NCBI GenBank assembly: GCA_028873975.1
Contig: JAPPMO010000004.1
Location: forward strand, 1-54,461
Source of the DNA: Chloroflexota bacterium
GTDB taxonomy: Bacteria > Chloroflexota > Anaerolineae > Aggregatilineales > Phototrophicaceae
Direction: 5' to 3'
DNA: 54,461 nucleotides
Made by a program: the position numbers and the translations under genes. Positions 1 through 7,338 of this stretch are shown one piece after another (the first letter of the stretch is position 1; the number at the start of each line of letters is the position of its first letter). A model generated the notes under the pieces. It saw nothing but the letters and a program-made list of their open reading frames with translations, was not told the origin of the DNA and did not search any database.

Positions 1-30
1 TAAGCTCTTGCCTGCCAAAAAGGAGGCGAT

Positions 31-77
31 GTAGGGGCGTTTGACGGTCAGTGTCTACGCGACCCGCTGAAACGCCC
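31..77. repeat. GTAGGGG-type intergenic hairpin repeat (copy at window start)
   Basis: GTAGGGG at 31-37 opens an 8-bp inverted repeat GGGCGTTT (35-42) / AAACGCCC (70-77). The interior (40-67) recurs almost exactly at 42940-42978, where a short internal duplication interrupts it. A run of CTCTGTG/CTCTGCG words follows at about 106-135, the same word type that follows the copies near 43.0 and 54.3 kb. It is a dispersed non-coding repeat. The rest of 1-235 shows no gene I can support. Confidence 0.6.
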
Positions 78-235
78 GCAAACAGAAATGATCTTTTGTA
101 TTTCTCTGTGCGCTCTGCGCCTCTGTGGTGAATTTTCAGTTTTTTCGTTGCTTCATTCCACTAGATGCCATTTTTGAAGCGATTGCCCTGTGAACATCTG
201 CCAAAATATTGAAATGCGCCCCTTTGGCGCGTCAT

Positions 236-264
236 TTGACAAGCGCGCATGTTTACGTTATATT
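236..264 (+). promoter_or_regulatory. Sigma-70-type promoter for the DeoR operon
   Basis: A consensus -35 TTGACA (236-241), a 17-bp spacer and a near-consensus -10 TATATT (259-264) predict transcription from about position 271. This leaves a leader of roughly 110 nt before the chosen ATG at 383. The promoter lies inside the longest open frame, which nominally opens at 209, so it argues against that upstream start. No operator palindrome stands out near it. Confidence 0.65.
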
Positions 265-382
265 CCAACTAGATGTATGTTCATTTGAACAGCAAATACG
301 CTTATTCCATGAAATTTCGCACAATGTTCCCGAAGGAATACCCGGACATCTGGTCAATCAATCCTCGGGCGGGGTCGCCGAG

Positions 383-1141
383 ATGACAGGCAATGCGCGA
401 CGAGTGACGATCCTCAACATGCTGGAGGCGCGCGGACGGGTCTCCGTTGCGGAACTCAGTCGATTGTCCAAGGTCTCCGATATGACCATTCGGCGCGACC
501 TAGAGGCGCTGGAACGCGAAGGTGTTCTCAGGCGAACCCGCGGCGGCGCGGTCAGCGCTATCTCCCTCAGTTACGAGCCGCCATACATCATCCGCAAGGA
601 CAGCAATACATCAGCTAAGTCCCGTATCGCACAGCGAGCGTCGGAGATGCTCAACGAGGGCGAAACAGCCATTCTCGATGTCGGGACAACCGCTGTCGCG
701 ATTGCCAAGGCATTACAGGGCCGCGTCAATCTCACCGTGCTCACTTCCAATTTGTGGGCCGCGGCTATCCTGGCCGACGAACCGGGCATCGTACTGATGG
801 TTACAGGCGGTACGACCCGCGCGCGGGAGCGATCGTTAGTCGGCAGCCTGGCCACGCGCGCCTTTGGCGAGTTGGTCTTTGATGTCTTCTTTTTGGGCGT
901 TGCCGGGGTGCATCCGGAGTTCGGCGTCACCGACTATAACATGGAAGAAGCGGAGGTTAAGCGCGAGGCGATCCGCGCTGCCCAGCGACGAATTATCGTC
1001 GCCGACAGTTCTAAGCTGGGCAAAGTCGCTTTCGCCAAAATCTGCAGCCTGGATCAGATCGACATGATCATCACCGATAGCCAAGCGCCGGAGGAGGTCG
1101 CCGCGTTGCAATCCGAAGGGATCGACATGGTGCTGGTGTGA
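383..1141 (+). CDS. DeoR-family transcriptional regulator
   Basis: Predicted 252-aa sugar- or metabolite-responsive regulator. Residues 5-60 form the DeoR winged helix-turn-helix (SVAELSRLSKVSDMTIRRDL followed by ALEREGVLRRTRGGA), the family's signature N-terminus. The rest is the DeoRC/ISOCOT effector domain with the ILDVGTT loop, GGTT and the ADSSKLG segment near the C-terminus. DeoR proteins usually repress their own catabolic operon and release on binding a phosphorylated metabolite. The frame is open from 209, but a strong promoter at 236-264 and the family's usual length of about 250 aa favour ATG 383. It is followed 70 bp later by the BtpA-like gene on the same strand, so it probably controls the genes up to 7133. 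The inducer is unknown. Confidence 0.9.
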   Translation: MTGNARRVTILNMLEARGRVSVAELSRLSKVSDMTIRRDLEALEREGVLRRTRGGAVSAISLSYEPPYIIRKDSNTSAKSRIAQRASEMLNEGETAILDVGTTAVAIAKALQGRVNLTVLTSNLWAAAILADEPGIVLMVTGGTTRARERSLVGSLATRAFGELVFDVFFLGVAGVHPEFGVTDYNMEEAEVKREAIRAAQRRIIVADSSKLGKVAFAKICSLDQIDMIITDSQAPEEVAALQSEGIDMVLV

Positions 1142-1211
1142 TCGTTTTACCCATTGCTACGCGAGCGGACGACGAAGCGGCGGATACAGCAATGGTTTCG
1201 AGGAGACAAGA

Positions 1212-2018
1212 ATGACAAATTGCTTGCGCGACATGTTTGCCGTCCCCAAACCTGTCATCGGCATGTGCCATCTACAGGCTCTGCCTGGCGATCCCGCCTA
1301 TGATTGTGATTCGGGCTTGGACGCGGTGGTGGAGGATGCGCGAATGAACATACGCGCCCTGCAAGAGGGCGGCGTCGACGGCATCATGTTTTCCAACGAA
1401 TTCAGCTTGCCCTACCTCACCAAAGTGGAGGCCGTGACGGTCGCGGCGATGGCGCGGGTAATTGCCGAACTATACGACCAGATCGAGGCGCCTTTCGGCG
1501 TCAATGTGCTTTGGGATCCTTATGCCTCGCTTGATTTGGCGGTGGCCACGGGGGCGCTGTTCGTGCGTGAGATATTTACCGGCGTTTATGCCAGCGATTT
1601 CGGTTTGTGGGATACCAATTGCGGCGCCATCGCGCGTCATCAACATGCCATCGGCGGTAAAGACATCCGGCTTTTCTTCAATATCCTTCCCGAAGCGGCT
1701 GTTTATTTGGCTGACCGAGATATCGTTTCCGTCGCCCGTTCCACCGTTTTTAATGCCAAACCGGATGCAATCTGCATTTCTGGCTTGACTGCGGGTCAAG
1801 TGACCTCGACCGAAACCCTGCAACTGGTCAAATCGGCATTGCCAGATCTGCCGGTCGTTGCCAATACCGGCGTTCACCTGGGCAATATCCAGGAACAACT
1901 GGCAATCGCGGATGCCGCTATCATCGGCACTGCCTTCAAAAGGGATGGCGTATTCGAAAACCCGGTTGACGCCGAGCGCGTGCGAGCGCTGATGGACAAG
2001 GTGGCGTCACTGCGCTAG
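1212..2018 (+). CDS. BtpA/SgcQ family TIM-barrel protein
   Basis: 268 aa, matching the BtpA/SgcQ family length. The N-terminus has the family phrase PVIGMCHLQALPGDP, followed by DGIMFSNEF, GVNVLWDP, VREIFTGVYASDFG and, near the end, VVANTGVHLGNI with ADAAIIGTAFK, which resembles a barrel phosphate-binding region. BtpA was named for an effect on photosystem I in cyanobacteria, while SgcQ sits in an E. coli sugar-catabolic cluster; the enzymatic reaction is not established for the family. A good ribosome site (GAGGAGA, about 1200) precedes ATG 1212. Its place between a DeoR regulator and an ABC importer suggests a catabolic enzyme, perhaps acting on a sugar- or nucleoside-like substrate. That role is inference. 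Confidence 0.85.
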   Translation: MTNCLRDMFAVPKPVIGMCHLQALPGDPAYDCDSGLDAVVEDARMNIRALQEGGVDGIMFSNEFSLPYLTKVEAVTVAAMARVIAELYDQIEAPFGVNVLWDPYASLDLAVATGALFVREIFTGVYASDFGLWDTNCGAIARHQHAIGGKDIRLFFNILPEAAVYLADRDIVSVARSTVFNAKPDAICISGLTAGQVTSTETLQLVKSALPDLPVVANTGVHLGNIQEQLAIADAAIIGTAFKRDGVFENPVDAERVRALMDKVASLR

Positions 2019-2076
2019 ACAGAGCCGTCAAAGTAAAGAAGGGTCTTGAGCAAATAGAGCTTATTGGAGGACTTAT

Positions 2077-3252
2077 ATGGCGACAAGGGATGAACTGGAA
2101 CAGCGCTGGCAGCGCCTCGCCGCTGCCGGGCGAGAAAATGACGTCGATGTCATTCTCGTCTATTTTGACGAGTACAACATGGCTGACGGTTATTACCTGA
2201 CAAATATCTGGACGCAATTCGAACGCGGGCTGGTCGCGCTGGCGACGGCGACTGCCGAGGTATGCCTGCTTGTGGGGCCGGAGACGGCGAACTTTGTCAT
2301 GACGCACGAAGCGGATTTGCCCAGCCGAATCGTGTCCCTGTTCCTGGCCTGGGGCGCCGGATATCCCAATACCGAATGGGAAGAGGCGGCGGATGTGCTA
2401 ACCGAAATGGTCGGGCATAGTCCGCGCCGTATCGGCATCGCCGGCAGCGGCGCTTTGCCGGCCGGGCTTTACCAGGCGCTCGGCGATATATCGCCCGATA
2501 TCGTCGACCTCAGCGCAAGTGTCCAGACCGCGCGCGCGATCAAAACTGGCAGCGAGATTGACAATACCAGAATGGCATTCAAAATCGTCGATGCCGGCCT
2601 GGAAGCTATGATAGACGCGCTGGAGCCGGGCATGACCGAGACGGCTCTGGCCGGTGTGGGAGAAGGCGCGATGCGCGCCGCCGGCGCCCAGGGCTATGCC
2701 TATTCGACTATCTTGACCTCCCAAGCGCGCACCAACTCGGTATTTGGCCGGCCGACGTCCCGCGCCTTGGATGATGGCAGTATGCTCATGATCGGCATCA
2801 GCCCCAAGTACAACGGCTACTGCGCATCGCTCGGCGTACCGATCACGGTGGGCAAGGCAAGCCCGGAACGCCGGCAATTCATTGAAAATACGCTCGCGGT
2901 CTTTCGATCCGTGCAGGCGCAGTTGGGTCCTGGCAAGATGTCCGCCGATATCTATCAAAACTCCCGCGCGGAGCTGGCGCGATATGATCTGGAGAAGTAC
3001 CAGATCTATGGCGCCGCGCACTCCTGCGGCTTGCTGGAGGCGGAGGCGCCCTTTTTGTCGGCGAATCCCAATTGGGAGTTGAGGCCGGGCATGGTGCTGC
3101 TAATTGATCTGGCAATTTTCCATCCGCAGCTCTGGGGCATCCGCTGGGAATCGGGCTATTTGATCACGGAAACGGGCGCGGAGCGCTTGTCCGGATATTT
3201 TGACAAGGCTTGCGAAATCGTCTTGCAGCGGGCTGCGCGGGGAAGCGGATGA
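2077..3252 (+). CDS. M24-fold (creatinase/prolidase-like) protein lacking metal ligands
   Basis: 391 aa with the two-domain layout of the creatinase/aminopeptidase P family: an N-terminal creatinase-N-like domain (about 1-150) and a C-terminal pita-bread domain (about 155-385). In the catalytic domain the usual ligand set D-D-H-E-E reads G240, S251, H315, D344, E358, so both aspartates are gone and the first glutamate is Asp. The segment is GSMLMIGISPKYNGYCASLG. The histidine used by creatinase upstream of this segment is also not evident (around FGRPTSR). It is therefore unlikely to be a normal metallopeptidase. A non-metal amidinohydrolase-like or binding role is possible, but creatinase itself is not supported. 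GGAGGA precedes ATG 2077, and its stop overlaps the next start by 4 bp. Confidence 0.85.
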   Translation: MATRDELEQRWQRLAAAGRENDVDVILVYFDEYNMADGYYLTNIWTQFERGLVALATATAEVCLLVGPETANFVMTHEADLPSRIVSLFLAWGAGYPNTEWEEAADVLTEMVGHSPRRIGIAGSGALPAGLYQALGDISPDIVDLSASVQTARAIKTGSEIDNTRMAFKIVDAGLEAMIDALEPGMTETALAGVGEGAMRAAGAQGYAYSTILTSQARTNSVFGRPTSRALDDGSMLMIGISPKYNGYCASLGVPITVGKASPERRQFIENTLAVFRSVQAQLGPGKMSADIYQNSRAELARYDLEKYQIYGAAHSCGLLEAEAPFLSANPNWELRPGMVLLIDLAIFHPQLWGIRWESGYLITETGAERLSGYFDKACEIVLQRAARGSG

Positions 3253-4028
3253 GCGCTTACATTAGCATCGCCGATGTCACTAAATTCTTCGCTGGCACCA
3301 GCGGGCGAATCGACGCCTTGCAGAACGTCAATCTGGATGTGCCGGCCGGCGAGTTCTTGTGCCTGGTCGGTCCTTCGGGTTGCGGCAAGTCGACATTGGT
3401 ATTCATCATCGCCGGATTGGTCAAAGCGAGCGGCGGTGAAGTGCGCGTCGGCGGCGAGCCGGTGGTGGAGCCCGATCCCGACCGCACCATGGTCTTCCAA
3501 GGCGATGCCGTCTTTCCCTGGATGACGGTGGCGCAGAACATCGGTTATGGCTTGCGCTATAGCGGCATGCCCAAAGCAAAACAGGACGAGACGGTTAAGC
3601 AGTTGATCCATCTGGTTGGCTTGACTGGATTCGCTGACGCTTTTCCCAAAGAGCTATCCGGTGGCATGAAAAAGCGCGTCGACCTGGCGCGCGCCTATGC
3701 GACCAACCCGACAGTCTTGTTGATGGACGAGCCTTTTGGCGCGCTGGACGCCATCACTAAAGAGAAGATGCAAGTTGATCTCATGCGCTTGTCGGTGACG
3801 GATACGGGACAACGGCGCACGATCGTTTTTGTGACGCACGACCTCGAGGAAGCCATCTTCCTGGCCGATCGCGTGGCGGTCATGACGCCGCGGCCTGGCT
3901 CCATTCAAGTGGTTCTTGATGTACCTTTTCCAAGACCGCGAGAGGCATCGATTCGTCTATCCAGGGAATTCCAGGCCCTGCGCGGGCAAATACGCGGCCT
4001 GCTAGTCACCGAGGAGGAAGAGAACTGA
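3249..4028 (+). CDS. ABC transporter ATP-binding protein, TauT/NitT/SsuB type
   Basis: 259 aa. Walker A GPSGCGKST at 41-49, Q-loop Q84 (MVFQGDAVFPWMTV), signature LSGGM at 136-140, Walker B LLMDEP (D160, E161) and H-loop H197 (FVTHDLEEAIFLADRV). The phrase EPFGALDAITK is typical of nitrate/sulfonate/taurine/thiamine-precursor importers. The ORF stays open upstream to 3210, but ATG 3249 makes an ATGA overlap with the preceding stop, so translational coupling is expected and I chose it. It drives uptake with the permease at 4030 and the binding protein at 5009; all three importer parts are present. Confidence 0.95.
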   Translation: MSAYISIADVTKFFAGTSGRIDALQNVNLDVPAGEFLCLVGPSGCGKSTLVFIIAGLVKASGGEVRVGGEPVVEPDPDRTMVFQGDAVFPWMTVAQNIGYGLRYSGMPKAKQDETVKQLIHLVGLTGFADAFPKELSGGMKKRVDLARAYATNPTVLLMDEPFGALDAITKEKMQVDLMRLSVTDTGQRRTIVFVTHDLEEAIFLADRVAVMTPRPGSIQVVLDVPFPRPREASIRLSREFQALRGQIRGLLVTEEEEN

Positions 4029-4029
4029 C

Positions 4030-4845
4030 GTGAAACAGGATGAGCTAGCGAATAGCGCGGATGCGGCGGGCGAAGAAGCTACGAAGAAGCGTCGCTGGAT
4101 AACGGGCGAGGGCGCCGTGAGCGTCATCACTGTCTTGATACTGGTGGCGCTGTGGACCGCGCTGACGGATTCCTACATCGACGACCTGTATTTTCCCTCG
4201 CCGATGGACACGATCCAAGTCGTGGGGCGCATGGAAGGCGTACTGGTCGGCTACTTCCTGGCGACGATGTATCGCGTGGTGGTGGGCATGTTGATCGGGG
4301 CTGTATTGGGCGTCGTTTGCGGCGTCGCGATGAGCTGGAACAAATGGATCAACTCGGTGCTCGATCCGCTCATAGAGGGGCTGCGTCCCATCCCGGCTGT
4401 GGCTTTGATCCCGTTCTTCATACTTTGGTTCGGCATTGGCGATACGGGCAAGTTGATTCTGACGGCAATCGGCGGCTTCACCGTGATGGTAGTAACGACT
4501 TTGGAAGCGATCAAACATGTCTCGCCGATTTATATCATGGCGGCGCGGACGCTGGGCGCCAGCCGTTTGGAAATCTACCGCACGATTATCCTGCCGGCGA
4601 TAACGCCGACTTTGATCGGCGGCGTCCGCGTGACAGTAGCGCTGTCCTTTGCCCTGGTCATCGCCTCGGAGTTCATGGGCGCGCAGAGCGGGCTGGGATA
4701 TATGATCATGCTGGCGCGCAGGACGCTGCAAACGGACGCGATCTTGGTCGGCGTCATCATCATCGGCATCACATCCTGGATCGTCGATCGCTTCGTGCGC
4801 ATTGTCGGCAATTATCTGACGCGCTGGGCGCCTCGATCCGAATAG
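4030..4845 (+). CDS. ABC transporter permease, TauT/NitT/SsuC type
   Basis: 271-aa inner-membrane permease with about six transmembrane segments: first near 28-45, then 75-100, 105-120, 125-160, 190-215 and 235-255. The BPD_transp_1 EAA-like loop is visible as AARTLGASRLEIYRTIILPA (about 175-195), and the family phrase GLRPIPAVALIPFFILWFGI sits just before it. It starts with GTG one base after the ATPase stop, inside the same operon. The N-terminal 25 residues are charged and cytoplasmic. The substrate class (sulfonates, nitrate, pyrimidine precursors, other small anions) cannot be fixed from sequence. Confidence 0.93.
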   Translation: MKQDELANSADAAGEEATKKRRWITGEGAVSVITVLILVALWTALTDSYIDDLYFPSPMDTIQVVGRMEGVLVGYFLATMYRVVVGMLIGAVLGVVCGVAMSWNKWINSVLDPLIEGLRPIPAVALIPFFILWFGIGDTGKLILTAIGGFTVMVVTTLEAIKHVSPIYIMAARTLGASRLEIYRTIILPAITPTLIGGVRVTVALSFALVIASEFMGAQSGLGYMIMLARRTLQTDAILVGVIIIGITSWIVDRFVRIVGNYLTRWAPRSE

Positions 4846-5008
4846 ACGGACGAGCGGGCTGAAGACGCATGACACGCAGGGAAAGCAAATGGGTGCAGTG
4901 CGCATGGCTTCACTCATGTAGTCCTGACAGGAGGCGCGTATCGAAATAAAAATCGCAAGGCAAATCGTTTTTTCGTCCAATGGTTTTTAGTGAACAGGAA
5001 TGAATGAA

Positions 5009-6136
5009 ATGAAAGGAAACAGAAGCTTACTCCGAGTCCTATTGCTGCTGACCATTTTGTCACTTTGTTTTGGCGCGGCGACAACTGTCGCGCAGGATGA
5101 CTTGACTCACGTTAGGCTGGGCATGACGCCCTTCCAGGACATGCTGGCGATCGTAGTCGGCGATGAGCAGGGGTTTTACGAACAGGTCGGCATCGACCTG
5201 GAGTTTATCCATCTCCCCTATGAAGCGGTGACGGAAGCCGTAGCGGCTGGCTCGCTTGATCTGGGCTCCATCTGTGAAACAACGGTGGTGACCAGTTGGG
5301 ACGCCTTCCCCCATCAACGTCTGGGCAATATCTTCTATACCTTCGAAGGCTCGGCGATCATGGTGCGCCCGGAATCGGGCATGTCAACCTACGCAGAGAA
5401 TCTCGCCTCCATGGGCGATCATTCCGCGGCTTTGGCGGCGACGGTCTCCCAGCTCGCCGGCTTGGATGTGCTCACGACCAAAGGCACCGATATGGAAATG
5501 GGAGTTGGCGCCGCGCTGGCCGCCGGCGGCTTGGATATCACCGATGTCAACATTATCGACCTCAATCCGGACGACGGTTTGGCAGCCTTCCTCACCGGCG
5601 AGGCGGACGCCTATTTGGGCGGCTTGCCGCAACGCTTCCGCCTGGTCAAGGAAGGTATGCAGACGCTTGTCACCGCGCAAGACGTCGGTTCGCAAGCGGT
5701 CATTCTCTGCGGCTTCCTGACCACGGCAAACTACGTTGAATCCAATTTCGATACTTTGGTTGACTTCGCCAAAGGCACATTCTTGACCCTGCAATATGTC
5801 AATGCCAATCAGGATGCCGCCTTCGGACGCATTGCGGAACTGCTGAATTCCATGACCGGCGCCCAGATGACCATCGGCGACATCAAGAATCTCTGGAACA
5901 AGATCGAATTCTTCCCCACCACAGGCGCCGAAATGTACTGGCTGCTAGTCAGCCCGGAGGGCAACCGCTATTGGCGGCCGCGCATGGAATTCGTCTACGA
6001 CTTCTATGCCGGCTTGGGCAGCGTCGAAAGCGAGATGGATTTCGACGAAGTCTTCACCTTTGCCAAGGTGCTCGAGGCCTACATGGCCGAACACGAACCG
6101 GATGCCTGGGCAGTCATCCAAAGCCAGTCCGGCTAA
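5009..6136 (+). CDS. ABC transporter substrate-binding protein, NMT1/SsuA-like, exported
   Basis: 375 aa. N-terminal signal sequence MKGNRSLLRVLLLLTILSLC followed by a likely cleavage after TTVAQ (about residue 29). The mature domain starts LTHVRLGMTPFQDMLAIVVG with GFYEQVGIDLEFI, the typical NMT1/THI5-like opening of TauA/SsuA/ThiY proteins. ATG 5000 and ATG 5009 are both in frame. AGGA at 4996-4999 abuts the first and is 9 nt from the second, so 5009 is preferred. There is no Cys right after the signal region to suggest a lipobox. It delivers substrate to the ABC pair upstream; 154 bp separate it from the permease. Confidence 0.9.
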   Translation: MKGNRSLLRVLLLLTILSLCFGAATTVAQDDLTHVRLGMTPFQDMLAIVVGDEQGFYEQVGIDLEFIHLPYEAVTEAVAAGSLDLGSICETTVVTSWDAFPHQRLGNIFYTFEGSAIMVRPESGMSTYAENLASMGDHSAALAATVSQLAGLDVLTTKGTDMEMGVGAALAAGGLDITDVNIIDLNPDDGLAAFLTGEADAYLGGLPQRFRLVKEGMQTLVTAQDVGSQAVILCGFLTTANYVESNFDTLVDFAKGTFLTLQYVNANQDAAFGRIAELLNSMTGAQMTIGDIKNLWNKIEFFPTTGAEMYWLLVSPEGNRYWRPRMEFVYDFYAGLGSVESEMDFDEVFTFAKVLEAYMAEHEPDAWAVIQSQSG

Positions 6137-6156
6137 TCTCGATGCTTTACGACGAG

Positions 6157-6236
6157 GCGAGCGACCGGGGCGTCCCGGCCGCTCGCCCGCCAAAATAAGC
6201 CGCTCGGCGCGTAACCGGCGGAAAGGCGCGCCGAGC
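6157..6236. terminator. Tandem GC-rich hairpins after the binding-protein gene
   Basis: Two inverted repeats follow the stop at 6136. The first is GCGAGCG (6157-6163)/CGCTCGC (6180-6186) with an inner CCGGG/CCCGG pairing. The second is GCTCGGCGCG (6202-6211)/CGCGCCGAGC (6227-6236). Neither has a clear T-run, so they may be partial terminators or mRNA-stabilising hairpins between the importer and the downstream hydrolase gene rather than a full operon end. Confidence 0.45.
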
Positions 6237-6302
6237 TCTCAGAAAATAACAAACCTTGCCGTCGCGCTTGCAGCGCGGTTTTATAGATAAGAGGAGATGA
6301 CT

Positions 6303-7133
6303 ATGACTTATCGCGTTCATTGGATGAATACGGGGGAGATTGAGGTCAGCTTGGGGGTCAGCTTGCTGGGCAATGGATACAATCCGCATGTGCCCGGCGG
6401 CCAGGTGCTCCCGTATGGATACCGCGAAAGTTTCGAGCGCCCGGACGGAACGACGGGTACGGGCACAATGGTGCCGATTCCTTTTTACTACATTGAAGGG
6501 ACCAAGCAAAACATCATCATCGATACCGGCACCAATATCGATACCTGCCGGGAAGGCGAAGAATTAACTGAAGCCTACGGCGGCAAGCAGTACTGGTATC
6601 ACAGTGAAGAGCAAGACGCCCGTTTGCAATTGAGCCGCTTGGGCGTGACGCCGGAAGAAATCGATATTGTCATCATGACGCATCTGCACCTGGACCATAT
6701 TGGCAATACCACGCTCTTCCCCAACGCGCGTTTCATCGTCCAGCGGGACGAGTTGGCCTGGTTCATGGCGCCGCCGGTCGCCAGCGCCTTCTACTACCCC
6801 GAATTGCGGCATTACCTGCTCGATGTGATAGACCAGGTCGATTGCATTGAAGGCGACATGCAGGTGGAACCGGGGCTCGATCTGGTGCTGGTCGGCGGGC
6901 ATACGCCGGGCAGCATGGTGGTGGTGATCGAAACTTCGGGCGGCAAAGTCGCCCTGGTGGGCGATTTTTATTATAACTACGTCAACATGGAACTGGATTG
7001 GCCGCCCGGCGCCTACTGGGATCTGGGACAGTGGCTGCGTAATTCGCCGCGAATCAAGAGCTTGGCCGATATCGTCATACCCAATCACGATTACCGTTAC
7101 ATGGAGTTGTATCCCGACAACATCATCGAATAA
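6303..7133 (+). CDS. Metallo-beta-lactamase fold hydrolase, N-acyl homoserine lactonase-like
   Basis: 276 aa. The metal-binding motif HLHLDH (H127, H129, D131, H132) is intact, followed by the third-site His in GGHTPGS, Asp in VGDFYYN and a final His in IPNHDYRY. This arrangement and the DTGTN opening match the AttM/AiiA lactonase-like branch, which opens lactone rings, but substrates vary widely. ATG 6297 is also in frame, but GAGGAG (6291-6296) touches it; ATG 6303 has a 6-nt spacing and is chosen. No signal peptide, so cytoplasmic. It is co-directional with the importer operon and may process the imported compound (inference). Confidence 0.85.
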   Translation: MTYRVHWMNTGEIEVSLGVSLLGNGYNPHVPGGQVLPYGYRESFERPDGTTGTGTMVPIPFYYIEGTKQNIIIDTGTNIDTCREGEELTEAYGGKQYWYHSEEQDARLQLSRLGVTPEEIDIVIMTHLHLDHIGNTTLFPNARFIVQRDELAWFMAPPVASAFYYPELRHYLLDVIDQVDCIEGDMQVEPGLDLVLVGGHTPGSMVVVIETSGGKVALVGDFYYNYVNMELDWPPGAYWDLGQWLRNSPRIKSLADIVIPNHDYRYMELYPDNIIE

Positions 7134-7213
7134 AGCAAATGACCAGGCTGTTTGCGCATCGCGCAGCCATCGGTCGCAAAACACGCGCCGTCGATACTTA
7201 CCGTCGATACAGA

Positions 7214-7244
7214 CAGTCGGGCGATCAAGCGGATCGCCCGACTG
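7214..7244. terminator. Bidirectional hairpin between convergent genes
   Basis: A 13-bp perfect stem (7214-7226 with 7232-7244, arms AGTCGGGCGATC / GATCGCCCGACT plus an outer C-G pair) has a 5-nt loop. It lies midway between the convergent hydrolase (ends 7133) and sulfatase (ends 7339) genes. No long T-run flanks it. Confidence 0.6.
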
Positions 7245-7338
7245 ATTGCTGTCCACAATTTCAACCGACTTCCATGCACTACCTGGGCAGCGTCCCACTC
7301 GCTCGCCGCCCCTCCTGCTTGCCCATTGGCTCAGGCGC

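Noticed and set aside
209..382. 58-codon N-terminal extension of the DeoR protein
   Set aside because: It contains a strong promoter and has no similarity to DeoR N-termini; the family-typical start is at 383.
2077..3252. Creatinase (creatine amidinohydrolase)
   Set aside because: The fold fits, but the catalytic histidine region of creatinase is not visible, so only the superfamily is called.
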